Part shown: positions 45,001 to 53,900 of the stretch, one piece after another
How the letters are laid out: every line of letters begins with the position of its first letter
How positions within the stretch are numbered: the stretch's first letter is position 1
Source: Hyphomicrobium sulfonivorans
Lineage (GTDB): Bacteria; Pseudomonadota; Alphaproteobacteria; Rhizobiales; Hyphomicrobiaceae
Direction: 5' to 3'
DNA length: 64,000 nt
Assembly: GCF_013306565.1 (NCBI RefSeq)
Contig: NZ_PZPO01000002.1
Coordinates: 74,501 to 138,500, forward strand
Program-made: the position numbers and the translations under genes
The notes under the pieces: model-generated
Told to the model about the DNA's origin: nothing
The model's database searches: none
Seen by the model: only the letters and a program-made list of their open reading frames with translations

Positions 45001-45450
45001 AATTTTACCGTAGCTCAGCAGTCGGCACAGACGCTCCCAGCCGTCCCGGTTTTCGGGATAGGCGATAATGTCGGGCGAGCCATCGCAGAACACGAGGCGG
45101 GCGCCGACGGCGAGTCGGAAAGTAGCCGCGCGTTGTTTGATGGCCTCGGACATCTGAGCCCATTCGGCCTCTTTCACGCTGGCAATCCACGCGTGCTCGC
45201 CCGGCCCCGAGCCGTCGCGGACTTTCTGCGGCGCGGGTAAGCCGTCACGACGCAAATCCTGCAGGGCGCTATAAGCCCTGACGACGCCGGCAACCGAGTT
45301 GTGGTCGGCAATACCGATGCCGCTGTGGCCAAGCATCAGCGCGCAACCGACGAGATCTTCAGGATGAGAAGCTCCGCGCAGAAACGAGAAATTGGTGGTG
45401 GTGACAAGCTCGGCGTAGTCCGCGGCCGGTCGTGTTTGCAGGTCCGTCAT
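42076..45450 (-). CDS. dnaE2: Error-prone DNA polymerase DnaE2 (ImuC)
   Basis: This 1124-residue C-family polymerase lacks proofreading and performs SOS-induced translesion synthesis. The N-terminal PHP domain begins AELVTTTNFSFLRGASHPEDLV. The catalytic aspartates lie in PPDIDVDFEHERREEV, and a third in MKVDVLALGML. The helix-hairpin-helix and OB-fold follow, ending with VRVAGVVLVRQRPG and a short tail. It starts at 45450, where ATGA overlaps the imuB stop; the longer frame is rejected. It is last of imuA-imuB-dnaE2, behind a LexA box. Confidence 0.96.
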   Translation of the reverse strand: MTDLQTRPAADYAELVTTTNFSFLRGASHPEDLVGCALMLGHSGIGIADHNSVAGVVRAYSALQDLRRDGLPAPQKVRDGSGPGEHAWIASVKEAEWAQMSEAIKQRAATFRLAVGARLVFCDGSPDIIAYPENRDGWERLCRLLSYGKIKAGKGECKLCLDDLLADLTGLLLIVIPPEPDLTRLTVILATLRKTARDRVWLAAAQHFRYDDRRRLAALHQLSVSSSVPLIAVNDVLYDTPKQRPVQDVLTCIREGLRIETAGRRLEANAERHLKTPAAMAHLFRDIPEAIAATQDLLSRVSFSLGDLKYEYPDEPVPAGWTPQGWLEHLTWREANTRYDGAIPEKVATQLRDELAIIDTLQYAPYFLTIHDIVSEARRRAILCQGRGSAANSAVCYVLGITSVDPARSNLLFARFISSERREPPDIDVDFEHERREEVIQYIYDRYGRERAGLVATVIRYRPRSAIRDVGKVLGLSDDITGRIAGTQWGSWGSSISDAHLRQAGLDPQNPVIRRAIVLACRILGFPRHLSQHVGGFVLARHRLDALVPIGNAAMEKRTFIEWDKDDIDTLGLMKVDVLALGMLTCIRKALDLMRVHERVDYDLATIPPEQADVYAMLQKGDSIGVFQVESRAQINMLPRLKPKEFYDLVIQVAIVRPGPIQGDMVHPYLRRRSGAESITFPSPAPPHDPDELKHILFRTKGVPLFQEQAMHLAMVAAEFSDADANGLRRAMATFRNVGTIHTFETKMVERMVERGYERDFAQRCFEQIKGFGEYGFPESHAASFARLVYVSSFIKCRYPAAFACALLNAQPMGFYAPAQIVRDAREHGVEVHPVDVNASVWDNTLTVGSNGRTSLRLGFRQLDGMHKAWSQILINRRGNGYADIDSFALRTGLPQKALRVLADADCFQSVALNRRDALWAARRFPDAEELPLFVAARERELANEPPANLPEMSLSEHVVTDYQTARLSLKGHPIGCLRDGFARNGIVTCFEANQRPDGAWVRVAGVVLVRQRPGKGNAIFITIEDETGIVNIVLWARQFEKFRREVMGARLLLVEGRMQISPEGVAHLMAVRVHDRSDDLLRLSDGHTSTIELARADVFKHPQQPRAHHPRNVRILPASRDFH

Positions 45451-46994
45451 GGGAACAGCCCATGCAGAAACCATTTACGCTGGGATGGGACAGCTGCTGT
45501 GGCGTCGGATCGGAAAATCCAGAAGCGCTGTCCGTTGTCGCTCTCGACGCGAAAATAATCCCGTGTGCCGTATCCAGACGGTGTGCGCCACCACTCGTCT
45601 GCGATCCGCTCCGGGCCGTTGGTGGTGTCCAGACGATGCACGACGCGCCGCCAGCGCAGCATGACCGGCTCTTCTTTGGTGTCGGTTTCTACTTCGATTG
45701 CATGCGGCTGGCGATAAAGCAGAATAGGCCGTGAATGGTTCGATCCCGAAGCGATCCAATCTTTGCATCTGGATTGAGGGAGGGAACCGGCCATGGCTGG
45801 AACGACCATTTGCGCGCGCTCTGGGATGTGGGTGTCGCCGGGGCGCAGACGTGTGATGTTTGCGGAGCCGAATACCGTGCTGAGCCGGTCTATGAGCTGC
45901 ATGGTCTGATCGTCCTGCTCCGCCCGAGCGTCGAGTGTCGTCTGGCTCTCGATGCAGCGTTCCGTACGCAGAACGACGAGACGGATCACATCGAAGCCGA
46001 AACCGGGATCAAGCGGATCGACGAGTGCGTTCAGCCGGTCGTGAAAGAGCCGCATGACGACGTCGGCATCGCGTGTTGGCAAACTCGTTTCGATGCAAAC
46101 GCGGCGAACTGCACCATCAGAACGCAGAAACAGCGCCTCAAAGGTTCGTCCCCCCTTGCCGCGTGCGTGCAACGCATCGCCCGCTTTGGCCACAAGAAGT
46201 GCGAGAATGGCTTCGATCACGTCTTGGCTGATGACAGGTTCAGCGCAGCGGTGCTCGGTGCGCACGAGAGGGACTGACTTCATCGGCGATATACGCCGGT
46301 CCTCCTCGCCCAGCACGCGCGCGAGTTTGCCAGTGAAGGCCGACGTGAACCGGGCCGTGAACAAAACCGAAGGGCGATTGGCAACATCGGCGATTGTCTT
46401 GAGGCCCGCCCGTTTCAAGGCGACAGCATCTTCCGATGCGCATTCGAGCGCAGCGATTGGCAGCGTGCGCACCAGCGCGCTGTCGTTGACGAAGCACGGA
46501 CTAACGCGGGCAAAGCGCGCGAGCGCGCGGGCCATGTCCGGTGTTGGCGCAACAGCCATCCTGACGCAAGATGCTCCGGCGGCTTGCAGCACCTTTTGCA
46601 ATCGTTCGGCCAGCCCGGCTTCCCCTGCGAACAGATGCGCGCATCCGGTGATGTCGAGCGCCAGACCGTCGGGTGCATCCAGCGCAACCGAGGGTGTGAC
46701 GGCATTGGCAAGATCGGCGAGGTGTTTGAGGTAGGCGGCGTGCGCTTCCGGATTGTTGGACAGCGCATGCAGCTGAGGAATGCGCGCGCGCGCATCCGCA
46801 AGCGTCGAGCCGGGCAGCAAGCCGCAGCTTTGTGCGTGCGCGTCGACAGCCATCAGCCTTGAGACGCCACCCGCCCTCTCAACGAATACGAGAGGCCGTT
46901 TCTCCTGGCTTCCAGTCTCATGCCGCCAGCGATCCGCCGCCAGAAATGGTAGCCATAGACACAGGTAGCGCCTCGGTAAAACACCGTTGGTCAT
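45447..46994 (-). CDS. imuB: ImuB, inactive Y-family polymerase-like protein
   Basis: This 515-residue protein resembles DinB-type polymerases (RRYLCLWLPFLAADRWRH; LALDITGCAHLF; GLKTIADVANRPS) but lacks the catalytic acidic pair, as is usual for ImuB. It links ImuA and DnaE2 to the beta clamp and is essential for damage-induced mutagenesis. Its start overlaps the imuA 3' end by 77 bases in another frame, because no later start keeps the conserved N-terminus. Its stop overlaps dnaE2 by four bases. Confidence 0.93.
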   Translation of the reverse strand: MTNGVLPRRYLCLWLPFLAADRWRHETGSQEKRPLVFVERAGGVSRLMAVDAHAQSCGLLPGSTLADARARIPQLHALSNNPEAHAAYLKHLADLANAVTPSVALDAPDGLALDITGCAHLFAGEAGLAERLQKVLQAAGASCVRMAVAPTPDMARALARFARVSPCFVNDSALVRTLPIAALECASEDAVALKRAGLKTIADVANRPSVLFTARFTSAFTGKLARVLGEEDRRISPMKSVPLVRTEHRCAEPVISQDVIEAILALLVAKAGDALHARGKGGRTFEALFLRSDGAVRRVCIETSLPTRDADVVMRLFHDRLNALVDPLDPGFGFDVIRLVVLRTERCIESQTTLDARAEQDDQTMQLIDRLSTVFGSANITRLRPGDTHIPERAQMVVPAMAGSLPQSRCKDWIASGSNHSRPILLYRQPHAIEVETDTKEEPVMLRWRRVVHRLDTTNGPERIADEWWRTPSGYGTRDYFRVESDNGQRFWIFRSDATAAVPSQRKWFLHGLFP

Positions 46995-47571
46995 GATCCC
47001 ACCTCACGCGGCTGCGTTGTCCGACCTGCCCGGCCGGGTGTTTGAGCACCGTCACGTCAAAAACAAGTTGCTGATCCGCATCATGAGGCCCCGTTTCTGT
47101 CACTGTGCGCGTCGTCCAGCGCAGCTGGGCCGCATTGGCCATGGGTATGCCGGCGAGTTGGATCAGAACGACCAGAACCCCGGATTTCTCCGCGGCAAGC
47201 TTCAGGCGACGGCTGGCTGTCAGATCGACTGGCCGAATGGTTTCGAGAACAACGGCACCGAGCGCCTGGCAGCGCGCACCCTCCAGAGCCGCACGCAAAG
47301 CATCGACATGAGTGCGCAGCCGGGCGACGATGAGGCTATCGGGAGCAAACGCGAACCCGGCCAATCCTGAACCACACGGCTCACCCGTTTCCACCGCGGC
47401 GGCGGCCTCGCGCACCCAGAGAAAATTCGCCGGGCGCGATAACTGAGAGAGCCTCTGCGAGGCTAGGGCCAAGCCGAAGCTAACCGCAGCGGCGGGATGT
47501 CCGGGGTGCGCAACAACCTCGCGCAAGACGACGGCTGGACCAGGATCTATGCATGTTACTCTCGGCGGCAT
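46918..47571 (-). CDS. imuA: ImuA, SOS mutagenesis RecA/SulA-like protein
   Basis: This 217-residue protein has a RecA-like fold (VLREVVAHPGHPAAAVSFGLAL, then FLWVREAAAAVETGEP, DALRAALEGARCQALGAVVLE). It lacks a clear Walker A lysine, as in the ImuA branch. It is required with ImuB and DnaE2 for translesion synthesis. The ATG at 47571 is preferred since the LexA box lies 22-36 bases upstream. A longer frame to 47640 would place the operator inside the gene. Confidence 0.88.
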   Translation of the reverse strand: MPPRVTCIDPGPAVVLREVVAHPGHPAAAVSFGLALASQRLSQLSRPANFLWVREAAAAVETGEPCGSGLAGFAFAPDSLIVARLRTHVDALRAALEGARCQALGAVVLETIRPVDLTASRRLKLAAEKSGVLVVLIQLAGIPMANAAQLRWTTRTVTETGPHDADQQLVFDVTVLKHPAGQVGQRSRVRWDHDQRCFTEALPVSMATISGGGSLAA

Positions 47572-47592
47572 GCGGACACGCTGAAACTGATT

Positions 47593-47607
47593 GTTCTCTT
47601 TTTGTTC
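47593..47607 (-). promoter_or_regulatory. LexA (SOS) box of the imuA-imuB-dnaE2 operon
   Basis: GTTC-TCTTTTT-GTTC matches the alphaproteobacterial LexA direct repeat GTTC-N7-GTTC exactly. It is placed just upstream of the imuA start codon, so LexA would block the promoter or its first transcribed bases. Confidence 0.88.
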
Positions 47608-47723
47608 TACGTGCCTTTTGTCATTTTGTCCAGCGGCCAAATGCTATTTTCTATGAGGGGCCCCGAGAGTTGGGGAACGACCTGCTCAAGCACGCGTGCC
47701 GCAGCAACTTGGCCCTTCTGATC

Positions 47724-49076
47724 TCAGCCCGCGCGCGGCAACCGTACGTGTGCGAGCAAACCGCCAAGCGATGACCGGCCAAGTTCGACACTGCCGCCAT
47801 AAAGCTGGGCGAGATCTCGCACGATGGCCAATCCGAGACCGGAGCCGGTAGAGCCACTCTCCCATTGCTCGCCGATTTTGAACACGACGTCCCAGGCTTC
47901 CGGCGGCAGTCCCGGCCCGTCGTCTTCCACCACCACCGAAACGAAATCGCCGCCGTCGTCTTCATTCGTGCGAACGACGACGGTGCTTCTTGCATGCTTG
48001 CACCCGTTATCGACCAGGTTGCCCAGCATCTCGTTCAGATCCTGCGCTTCGCAGGCCACCATCACATTTGCCGGGATGCGGTTCTCGATATTCAATCCCA
48101 GATCAATGTGCAGCCGCCCCAGAGCGCGGACCACCTGATCGGCAGTTTCACCCAGAGAGGACGCCGCGACAGGCTTCGCCCGCCCCACGGCCGCTCGCGC
48201 ACGCGCGATCTGATAATCGATCTGGCTCTGCATCCTGCGACACTGCTGCCGGATAACGGCTGCGGCATGCGTCGCGCCGCTTTGCTCCAAACGGTGGGCT
48301 TCATCGACCAGTATCGCCATCGGTGTTTTCAATCCGTGGGCGATATTTCCCGCCTGCGTACGGGCGCGGAGCATCTGCTCGCCGGATGCCAGCAGCAGGC
48401 TGTTCAGGTCGTCGATCAGCGGCTGCACTTCTTCGGGGAATGTGCCGCTGACGCCGGGCGCACCATTGTTGCGCAACCGGGAAAGCGCTTCACGCAATTG
48501 GCCGAACGGCGCCATCGCGTACAGCAGCAGCAACACTGCTGCGCCAATCAGCGACAACGCCAATGTGCCAAGCGACCAGACCAGAACCTTGTTGAACTTC
48601 CGCAGTTCGTCGTCGAGAAAATGCCGGTCGGTGCCGATGATGATGCGCAGCGGATCGCGGCTGGTGTCCAGCCAGCGCAGGCGCTCGGCCACAAGCAGCT
48701 CACCCGTTGGCCCTTTTATGCGATGCGTGTGAACCTGTGCATCGACGCCATCGTCATCCGGCACGTCCAGCTTCGGCCCTTCAAGGGAAGCTGACCGCGC
48801 CAGTAGTTGGCCGCCTTTCTGTATCTCCCAGTAGAAGCCCGAAAGGGTCTTCAGATAGCGTGGATCGCTGAGCGGACGCTGCAGCTGAAACTGCCCGTTC
48901 TCGTCAAGCTCCATCAAACTCTGCAGCTCATCGAGATGCACGTAGAGTTCTTCGTAAAACTGACTGACCAGAAAGTCCTTCGATACGCGCGACAGCAGAA
49001 AGCCCGCAACGACAACGCCGATTGCGATCCAGATCGTTGCAACAATGATGAGACGGGTTTTGAGGCTGCGGATCAT
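47724..49076 (-). CDS. Sensor histidine kinase (PhoQ-like)
   Basis: This 450-residue kinase has an N-terminal membrane helix (8-30), a periplasmic sensor domain of about 135 residues and a second membrane helix near 168-190. A HAMP-like linker and DHp domain follow, with the phosphorylatable histidine in GNIAHGLKTPMAIL near residue 245. The ATPase has NLVDNGCKHA (N box), EDDGPGLP (G1) and GSGLGLAIVRDLA (G2). The sensor part (SGFYWEIQ, RSASLEG) and H-box resemble the PhoQ/QseC-type group. The response regulator gene ends four bases upstream, so the pair is one operon next to a metal efflux operon. Confidence 0.92.
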   Translation of the reverse strand: MIRSLKTRLIIVATIWIAIGVVVAGFLLSRVSKDFLVSQFYEELYVHLDELQSLMELDENGQFQLQRPLSDPRYLKTLSGFYWEIQKGGQLLARSASLEGPKLDVPDDDGVDAQVHTHRIKGPTGELLVAERLRWLDTSRDPLRIIIGTDRHFLDDELRKFNKVLVWSLGTLALSLIGAAVLLLLYAMAPFGQLREALSRLRNNGAPGVSGTFPEEVQPLIDDLNSLLLASGEQMLRARTQAGNIAHGLKTPMAILVDEAHRLEQSGATHAAAVIRQQCRRMQSQIDYQIARARAAVGRAKPVAASSLGETADQVVRALGRLHIDLGLNIENRIPANVMVACEAQDLNEMLGNLVDNGCKHARSTVVVRTNEDDGGDFVSVVVEDDGPGLPPEAWDVVFKIGEQWESGSTGSGLGLAIVRDLAQLYGGSVELGRSSLGGLLAHVRLPRAG

Positions 49077-49080
49077 CGGA

Positions 49081-49734
49081 TCAGTCCATCCGGTATCCCA
49101 GACCGCGTACGGTGGTTATGAAATCGCGGCCGAGTTTGCGGCGCAGGCGGCTGATATACACTTCGATGGTGTTGGACTCAGCCGTCGCGTCGAGCGCATA
49201 GAGACGCTCAGTCAATTCGCTCTGCGAGACTATGCGTCCCGGCCGGTGCATGAAGTAAGTCAGCAGGCGGAGTTCTGACGCGGTTAGGTCAACGGGGGCA
49301 CCCGAAGCCGTCACCTTGCCCGCAGCCGTATCGAGACTGACGCCCTTGTGGTTCAGGGTTACGCTTGCCGCGCCAGATTTACGCCGAATGAGCGCGCGCA
49401 ACCTGGCAACCACCTCGGGAATGTGAAACGGCTTGGTGATGTAGTCGTCGGCACCAGCGTTCAGCCCCTCCACTTTCTCAGTCCACGTTCCTTGCGCCGT
49501 CAGAATGAGAACGGGCATGTCGCATTTCTCAGTCCGCCATTTGCGCAGCACCGCCATGCCCTGCATTTTCGGCAGTCCGAGATCCAGGATGGCGGCGTCG
49601 AAATGTTCGCCGAGGCCCATCACCACGCCGTCTTCGCCGTTGGGGGCATGATCCACGACAAATCCATTCGGCCGCAGCCCAGTTACGAGCCGCCCGGCAA
49701 TGTCGTCGTCGTCCTCAACCAGCAAGATCCGGAT
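49081..49734 (-). CDS. OmpR/PhoB-family response regulator, probable ATC start
   Basis: This regulator has a receiver (RILLVEDDDD, phosphoacceptor D in AAILDLGLPK, lysine in YITKPF) and a C-terminal winged helix (ELRLLTYFMHRPGRIVSQSEL, NTIEVYISRLRRKLG, VRGLGYRM). Relatives begin MRILLVEDD. Here that methionine codon is ATC at 49734-49732, with GGAGG five bases upstream. The nearest in-frame ATG codons (49818, 49827) would add a 28- or 31-residue junk-like extension and place operator A inside the gene. The coordinates given use ATC: 217 residues, normal length. It pairs with the following kinase and probably controls itself and the divergent RND operon. Confidence 0.88.
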   Translation of the reverse strand: MRILLVEDDDDIAGRLVTGLRPNGFVVDHAPNGEDGVVMGLGEHFDAAILDLGLPKMQGMAVLRKWRTEKCDMPVLILTAQGTWTEKVEGLNAGADDYITKPFHIPEVVARLRALIRRKSGAASVTLNHKGVSLDTAAGKVTASGAPVDLTASELRLLTYFMHRPGRIVSQSELTERLYALDATAESNTIEVYISRLRRKLGRDFITTVRGLGYRMD

Positions 49735-49771
49735 GTCAGCCTCCAGCGTAGACGGAACGGATAGAAAGGGG

Positions 49772-49789
49772 ACCTGAAACGAACCTGAA
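49772..49789 (-). promoter_or_regulatory. Operator A: 11-bp-period direct repeat (regulator side)
   Basis: ACCTGAA-ACGA-ACCTGAA on the plus strand, i.e. TTCAGGT-N4-TTCAGGT on the minus strand, is the direct-repeat geometry bound by OmpR/PhoB-type dimers. It lies 38 bases upstream of the probable ATC start of the response regulator. Confidence 0.72.
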
Positions 49790-49830
49790 GGCCGCCGCCG
49801 GCCGCAAACCGATCCCATGGCGCCCACCTT

Positions 49831-49848
49831 TTCAGGTGAAATTCAGGT
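49831..49848 (+). promoter_or_regulatory. Operator B: 11-bp-period direct repeat (efflux side)
   Basis: TTCAGGT-GAAA-TTCAGGT carries the same half-sites with the same four-base spacer as operator A but in the opposite orientation. It lies 45 bases upstream of the efflux adaptor gene start. Confidence 0.72.
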
Positions 49849-49892
49849 AGCCGTGCCACAGCCCTCATCAGGAGTGGGAGCGATTGCGGCCT

Positions 49893-50954
49893 ATGTCATT
49901 AACAAAAATAGTCTTTCCTACAGCAATAGGTGTCTTTCTGGCGCTCGGCTCAGCCTTTGGTGTCCGAGCATCCGAGATCGTCGTTTCGCAGGCGCAGATC
50001 GATCGCCTTGAAATCCATCTTGTGGAAGTGCGTTCCGCTGCCGAGGAAGCCATTGCGCTGCTGCCCGGCACCATAATCCCGCCGATGAACAGCCGCGTTG
50101 CGGTGCCGGCTCCCTTCGCGGGCACCGTCGTCACCGTCGATGTGCTGCCGGGCGAGACGGTAGCGCCCGGCGACGCGCTGATGACAATCGCCAGCCGCGA
50201 ACTGGTTGAGACGCTGTCGCAGCTTCGTCAGGCCGAGGCCAACCTTTCAGCCGCCCAGGCCGTCGCGCAGCGATACAAGGGACTGGCCGAGAAACGAATT
50301 GCTTCGCCCACGCGCGCCGCTGAAACCGAGGCCCAACGGGCAGGGCTGCAAGCCGTGGTCGAGGAGCACGAGCGCCTCGTTTCGCTGGGTAACATCAAGA
50401 CCAATGCCGATGGCTCATATTCGCTCATCGCGCAGCGTGCTGGCCGGGTGGTGGAATTGAACGTTGCGCCCGGCGCGAACATTGCCGCAATGGCGCCGGC
50501 CATTACGATCGACACCAGCGACGATCTATGGGTCGAGGCACAGCTGCCGGCTTCGCTCATCGGCCGGGTGCACGTCGGCGACACCATCCAGCTTGAGAAC
50601 GGTGCGAAGGGCAAAGCGCTGTCGGTTAGCCACACGGTTGATCCGCGAACGCGCTCAGCGCTGCTGACGGGTAGCTTGCCGGCGGATTCCGGCTTCGTGC
50701 CCGGACAGATGGTGACGTTGAGTATCCATCGCAAAGCGCAGGCCAGTGGTCTGGATGTGCCCGCTTCTGCTGTCGTCTGGCTGCACGGGCAGCCGAGCGT
50801 ATTCGTGCGCACCGATGCAGGCTTCAATGTGCTTGCCGTAACGCTGAAAGGCAAAACGCTGCACGGTGCGACGATCGAAGGCGATCTGACGCCGGGGCAG
50901 AGCGTTGCCGTGTCGGGGCTGGCACAACTTGAAAACATGATCGGCGAGGAATGA
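49893..50954 (+). CDS. RND efflux periplasmic adaptor (CzcB/HME-type)
   Basis: This membrane fusion protein of about 353 residues has a signal sequence (MSLTKIVFPTAIGVFLALGSAFG). The lipoyl/barrel-sandwich part begins VPAPFAGTVVTVDVLPGETV, and a hairpin of alpha helices follows (LSQLRQAEANLSAAQAVAQRYKGL). The second lipoyl half (AQRAGRVVELNVAPGANIA) precedes a beta-barrel domain. It connects the inner-membrane pump to an outer-membrane channel. TTG 49884, with AGGAG nine bases upstream, is an alternative start. One base separates it from the pump gene. No outer-membrane factor gene follows. Confidence 0.91.
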   Translation: MSLTKIVFPTAIGVFLALGSAFGVRASEIVVSQAQIDRLEIHLVEVRSAAEEAIALLPGTIIPPMNSRVAVPAPFAGTVVTVDVLPGETVAPGDALMTIASRELVETLSQLRQAEANLSAAQAVAQRYKGLAEKRIASPTRAAETEAQRAGLQAVVEEHERLVSLGNIKTNADGSYSLIAQRAGRVVELNVAPGANIAAMAPAITIDTSDDLWVEAQLPASLIGRVHVGDTIQLENGAKGKALSVSHTVDPRTRSALLTGSLPADSGFVPGQMVTLSIHRKAQASGLDVPASAVVWLHGQPSVFVRTDAGFNVLAVTLKGKTLHGATIEGDLTPGQSVAVSGLAQLENMIGEE

Positions 50955-50955
50955 C

Positions 50956-53900
50956 ATGCTGCGCCGGTTCGTTGAGTTTGCGCTGACGCAGCGCGCTTTC
51001 GTTCTGTTTGCTTCGCTGCTGGTCATGGTGGCTGGCGCCTGGGCATTCCTGCGCATTCCGATTGACGCCTTCCCCGATATCTCATCGGTACAGGTGAAGA
51101 TCATCATGAAGGCGCCCGGCATGACGCCGGAGGAAGTCGAGACGCGCGTTATAACGCCGATCGAGCTGGAGCTGCTTGGCATCCCGCATCTGTCGATACT
51201 GCGCTCGTCAGCCAAGTATGCAATCGCCGACATAACGCTGAACTTCGATGACGGCACGGACATTTACTGGGCGCGTCAGCAGGTAGCCGAGCGCCTTTCC
51301 GACGCCAGCGAAGCACTGCCTGAAAACGCCAGCGGCGGGCTGGCGCCGATTTCGACGCCGCTGTCGGACGTCTTCATGTTCACCATCGAAGGTGGCGACC
51401 TGACATTAGAACAGCGGCGCACGCTGCTGGATTGGACGATACGCCCGGCCCTGCGCACCATTCCGGGTGTGGCTGATGTCAACGTGCTGGGCGGCATGGT
51501 GCGCGCGTTCGAGGTGATCCCGGACAGCGCGGCGTTGGCAGCCGCCGGTGTATCGCTATCCGATATCAAGGATGCCATAGCGGCAACCAACCGCAACGAC
51601 GGCGCCGGGCGTCTCTCCGATGGCGAGAAGGCATTGGTGGTACGTGCCGAGGGCGCGATCAAGACGCCTGCGGATCTGGAGCAGATCGTTCTGCGCGCAG
51701 AAGGCGGCAAGGTGCTGCGGTTGCAGGATGTGGCTACGGTCGGCATCGGCAATGTCACGCGCTACGGCGCTGTCACCAAGGATGGCAAGGGCGAAGCTGT
51801 TCAAGGTCTCGTGCTGTCGCTACGTGGCGCCGATGCCAGCGCGATTGTCGAGAATGTTCGCGAGCAGCTCGAAGCGCTCAAGCCGGGGCTGCCGCCGGGG
51901 GTGGAGCTGCATACGTTCTACGACCGCTCGGATCTCATTCAGCGCGCCATCGGAACGGTTTCGAAAGCGCTGATTGAAGCCACGGTGCTCGTCGTCATTC
52001 TGCTCATTCTGTTTCTCGGCGATTTTCGTGCATCTATCGTCGTCGCTGTAACGCTGCCGATGGCAGCGCTGATGACATTCCTGATGATGAAGCTGCTGGG
52101 AATGTCCGCCAATCTGATGAGTCTTGGCGGCCTCGCAATCGCCATTGGCCTGATTGTCGATGCCGCAGTTGTGGTGGTGGAAAACGCCGTTGACCGGCTC
52201 AATCATCATGCGGGGGACGAGCGTGTTCCTGCATTGCATCACATCTATGTCGCGGCGTCAGAAGTCGTCACGCCGGTTGCTTCCGGCATTCTCATCATCT
52301 GTCTCGTCTTCCTGCCACTGCTGTCGCTCGAAGGGCTTGAAGGCAAGCTGTTTGCGCCGGTTGCAATCACCATCGTGCTGGCGCTATCGGCTTCACTGCT
52401 GCTGTCGTTGACGTTGATACCCGCGCTATCTTCGATGGTTTTGCGCGGCAAGGCGCACAAAAATCCAATCCTGATGCGCATCATCGAAGCCGGATATCGC
52501 CCGCTGCTGCGCTTCTGCCTTGCGCATCCGCTGCCGGTTTTCATCAGCGCAGCCGCCGGCATTGCAGCCATGGTCATGGGGTATCAGGCCGTCGGCAAGG
52601 CGTTCATGCCAACGATGGACGAGGGCTCCGTCATTATGCAGACTACGAAGCTGCCTTCGATCAACCTCGACAGCTCCATCGATGGCGACGTGCGCATTCA
52701 GCGTCTGCTGATGCAGCGTGTACCGGAGGTTCAGGAAATCGTCGCGCGTGTTGGCACCGACGAGCTTGGCCTCGATCCGATGAGCCCCAACGATTCTGAC
52801 GCGTTTCTTGTGCTGAAGCCCAAGGAGGAGTGGCGCGTTCCGGATAAGGATTGGCTGCTGCAACAACTGCGCGACGCAATGGCGGATATGCCCGGTGTCG
52901 AGTTTTCCTTCACGCAGCCCATCGAGATGCGCACCTCCGAAATGCTGACGGGCGCGCGCGGCGATCTCGCGGTCAAGATTTTTGGTTCTGATCTGAACGA
53001 GCTTGCATCACTGGCGGGACAAATTCAGCAGGCGATCGCGGGCGTGCGCGGCGCTGCGGAAGTCTTCACGGCATCCAACGATACCGTCGATTATCTGCAG
53101 ATCGACATGGACCGCCTGACCGCTGGACGTACGGGGCTTTCAGTCACCCGCATTCAGGATGAGTTGCGCGCGCTGCTGGAAGGTGCACCGGCGGGTATCG
53201 TTTCCGAAGGCGAAAAGCGCACCGGCATCATCATCCGTGGGCCTGAAACCCTGCGTGAGGCGCCCGAGCTTTTCATCCAGAGCCAGCTTGTCGCCGGTGA
53301 CGGTGGCCTGGTCCGCATCGGCGACGTTGCACAATTGAAGCGCACCGCCGGTCTGGTGAAGGTCGATCGCGAGAACGCGTCGCGTTTCGCTATCGTGCAG
53401 GCCTATGTTTCCGGGCGCGATCTCGTCGGGTTCGTCGAGGATGCACAACGGGCCGTGGATGCTGCGGTCAAGCTTCCTCCCGGCTATCGCCTCGTGTGGG
53501 GCGGCGAGTTCGAGAACCAGCGCCGCGCCGCAACGCGCCTCGCTGTCGTGGTTCCTATTGCGCTGGCGCTGATTTTCGTCGTGCTATTTGCAACCCTGCG
53601 CTCGGTGCGGCAGGCGGTGTTGATCCTCGCCAACATTCCGTTTGCGCTGATCGGCGGTGTGCTCGCGTTGTGGGTGTCCGGTGAGTATCTGTCGGTGCCC
53701 GCTTCCGTCGGCTTCATCGCCCTGCTTGGCATCGCCGTGCTGAACGGCCTCGTGCTCGTCAGTTACTTCAATCAGCTTCTTGCCAGTGGCATGTCGCTCG
53801 ACAAGGTTGTGTTTGAAGGTTCGATGCGGCGCCTGCGGCCAGTGTTGATGACAGCCAGCATCGCTGCGTTCGGGTTGGTGCCGCTGCTGTTCGCGAGCGG

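Noticed and set aside
47572-47640. Longer imuA frame
   Set aside because: It would place the LexA box inside the coding region and adds unlike-family residues.
49735-49827. Upstream ATG starts for the response regulator
   Set aside because: They give a 28-31-residue arginine/proline-rich extension unlike receivers and would contain operator A. Conserved sequence begins at the ATC with a good ribosome binding site.
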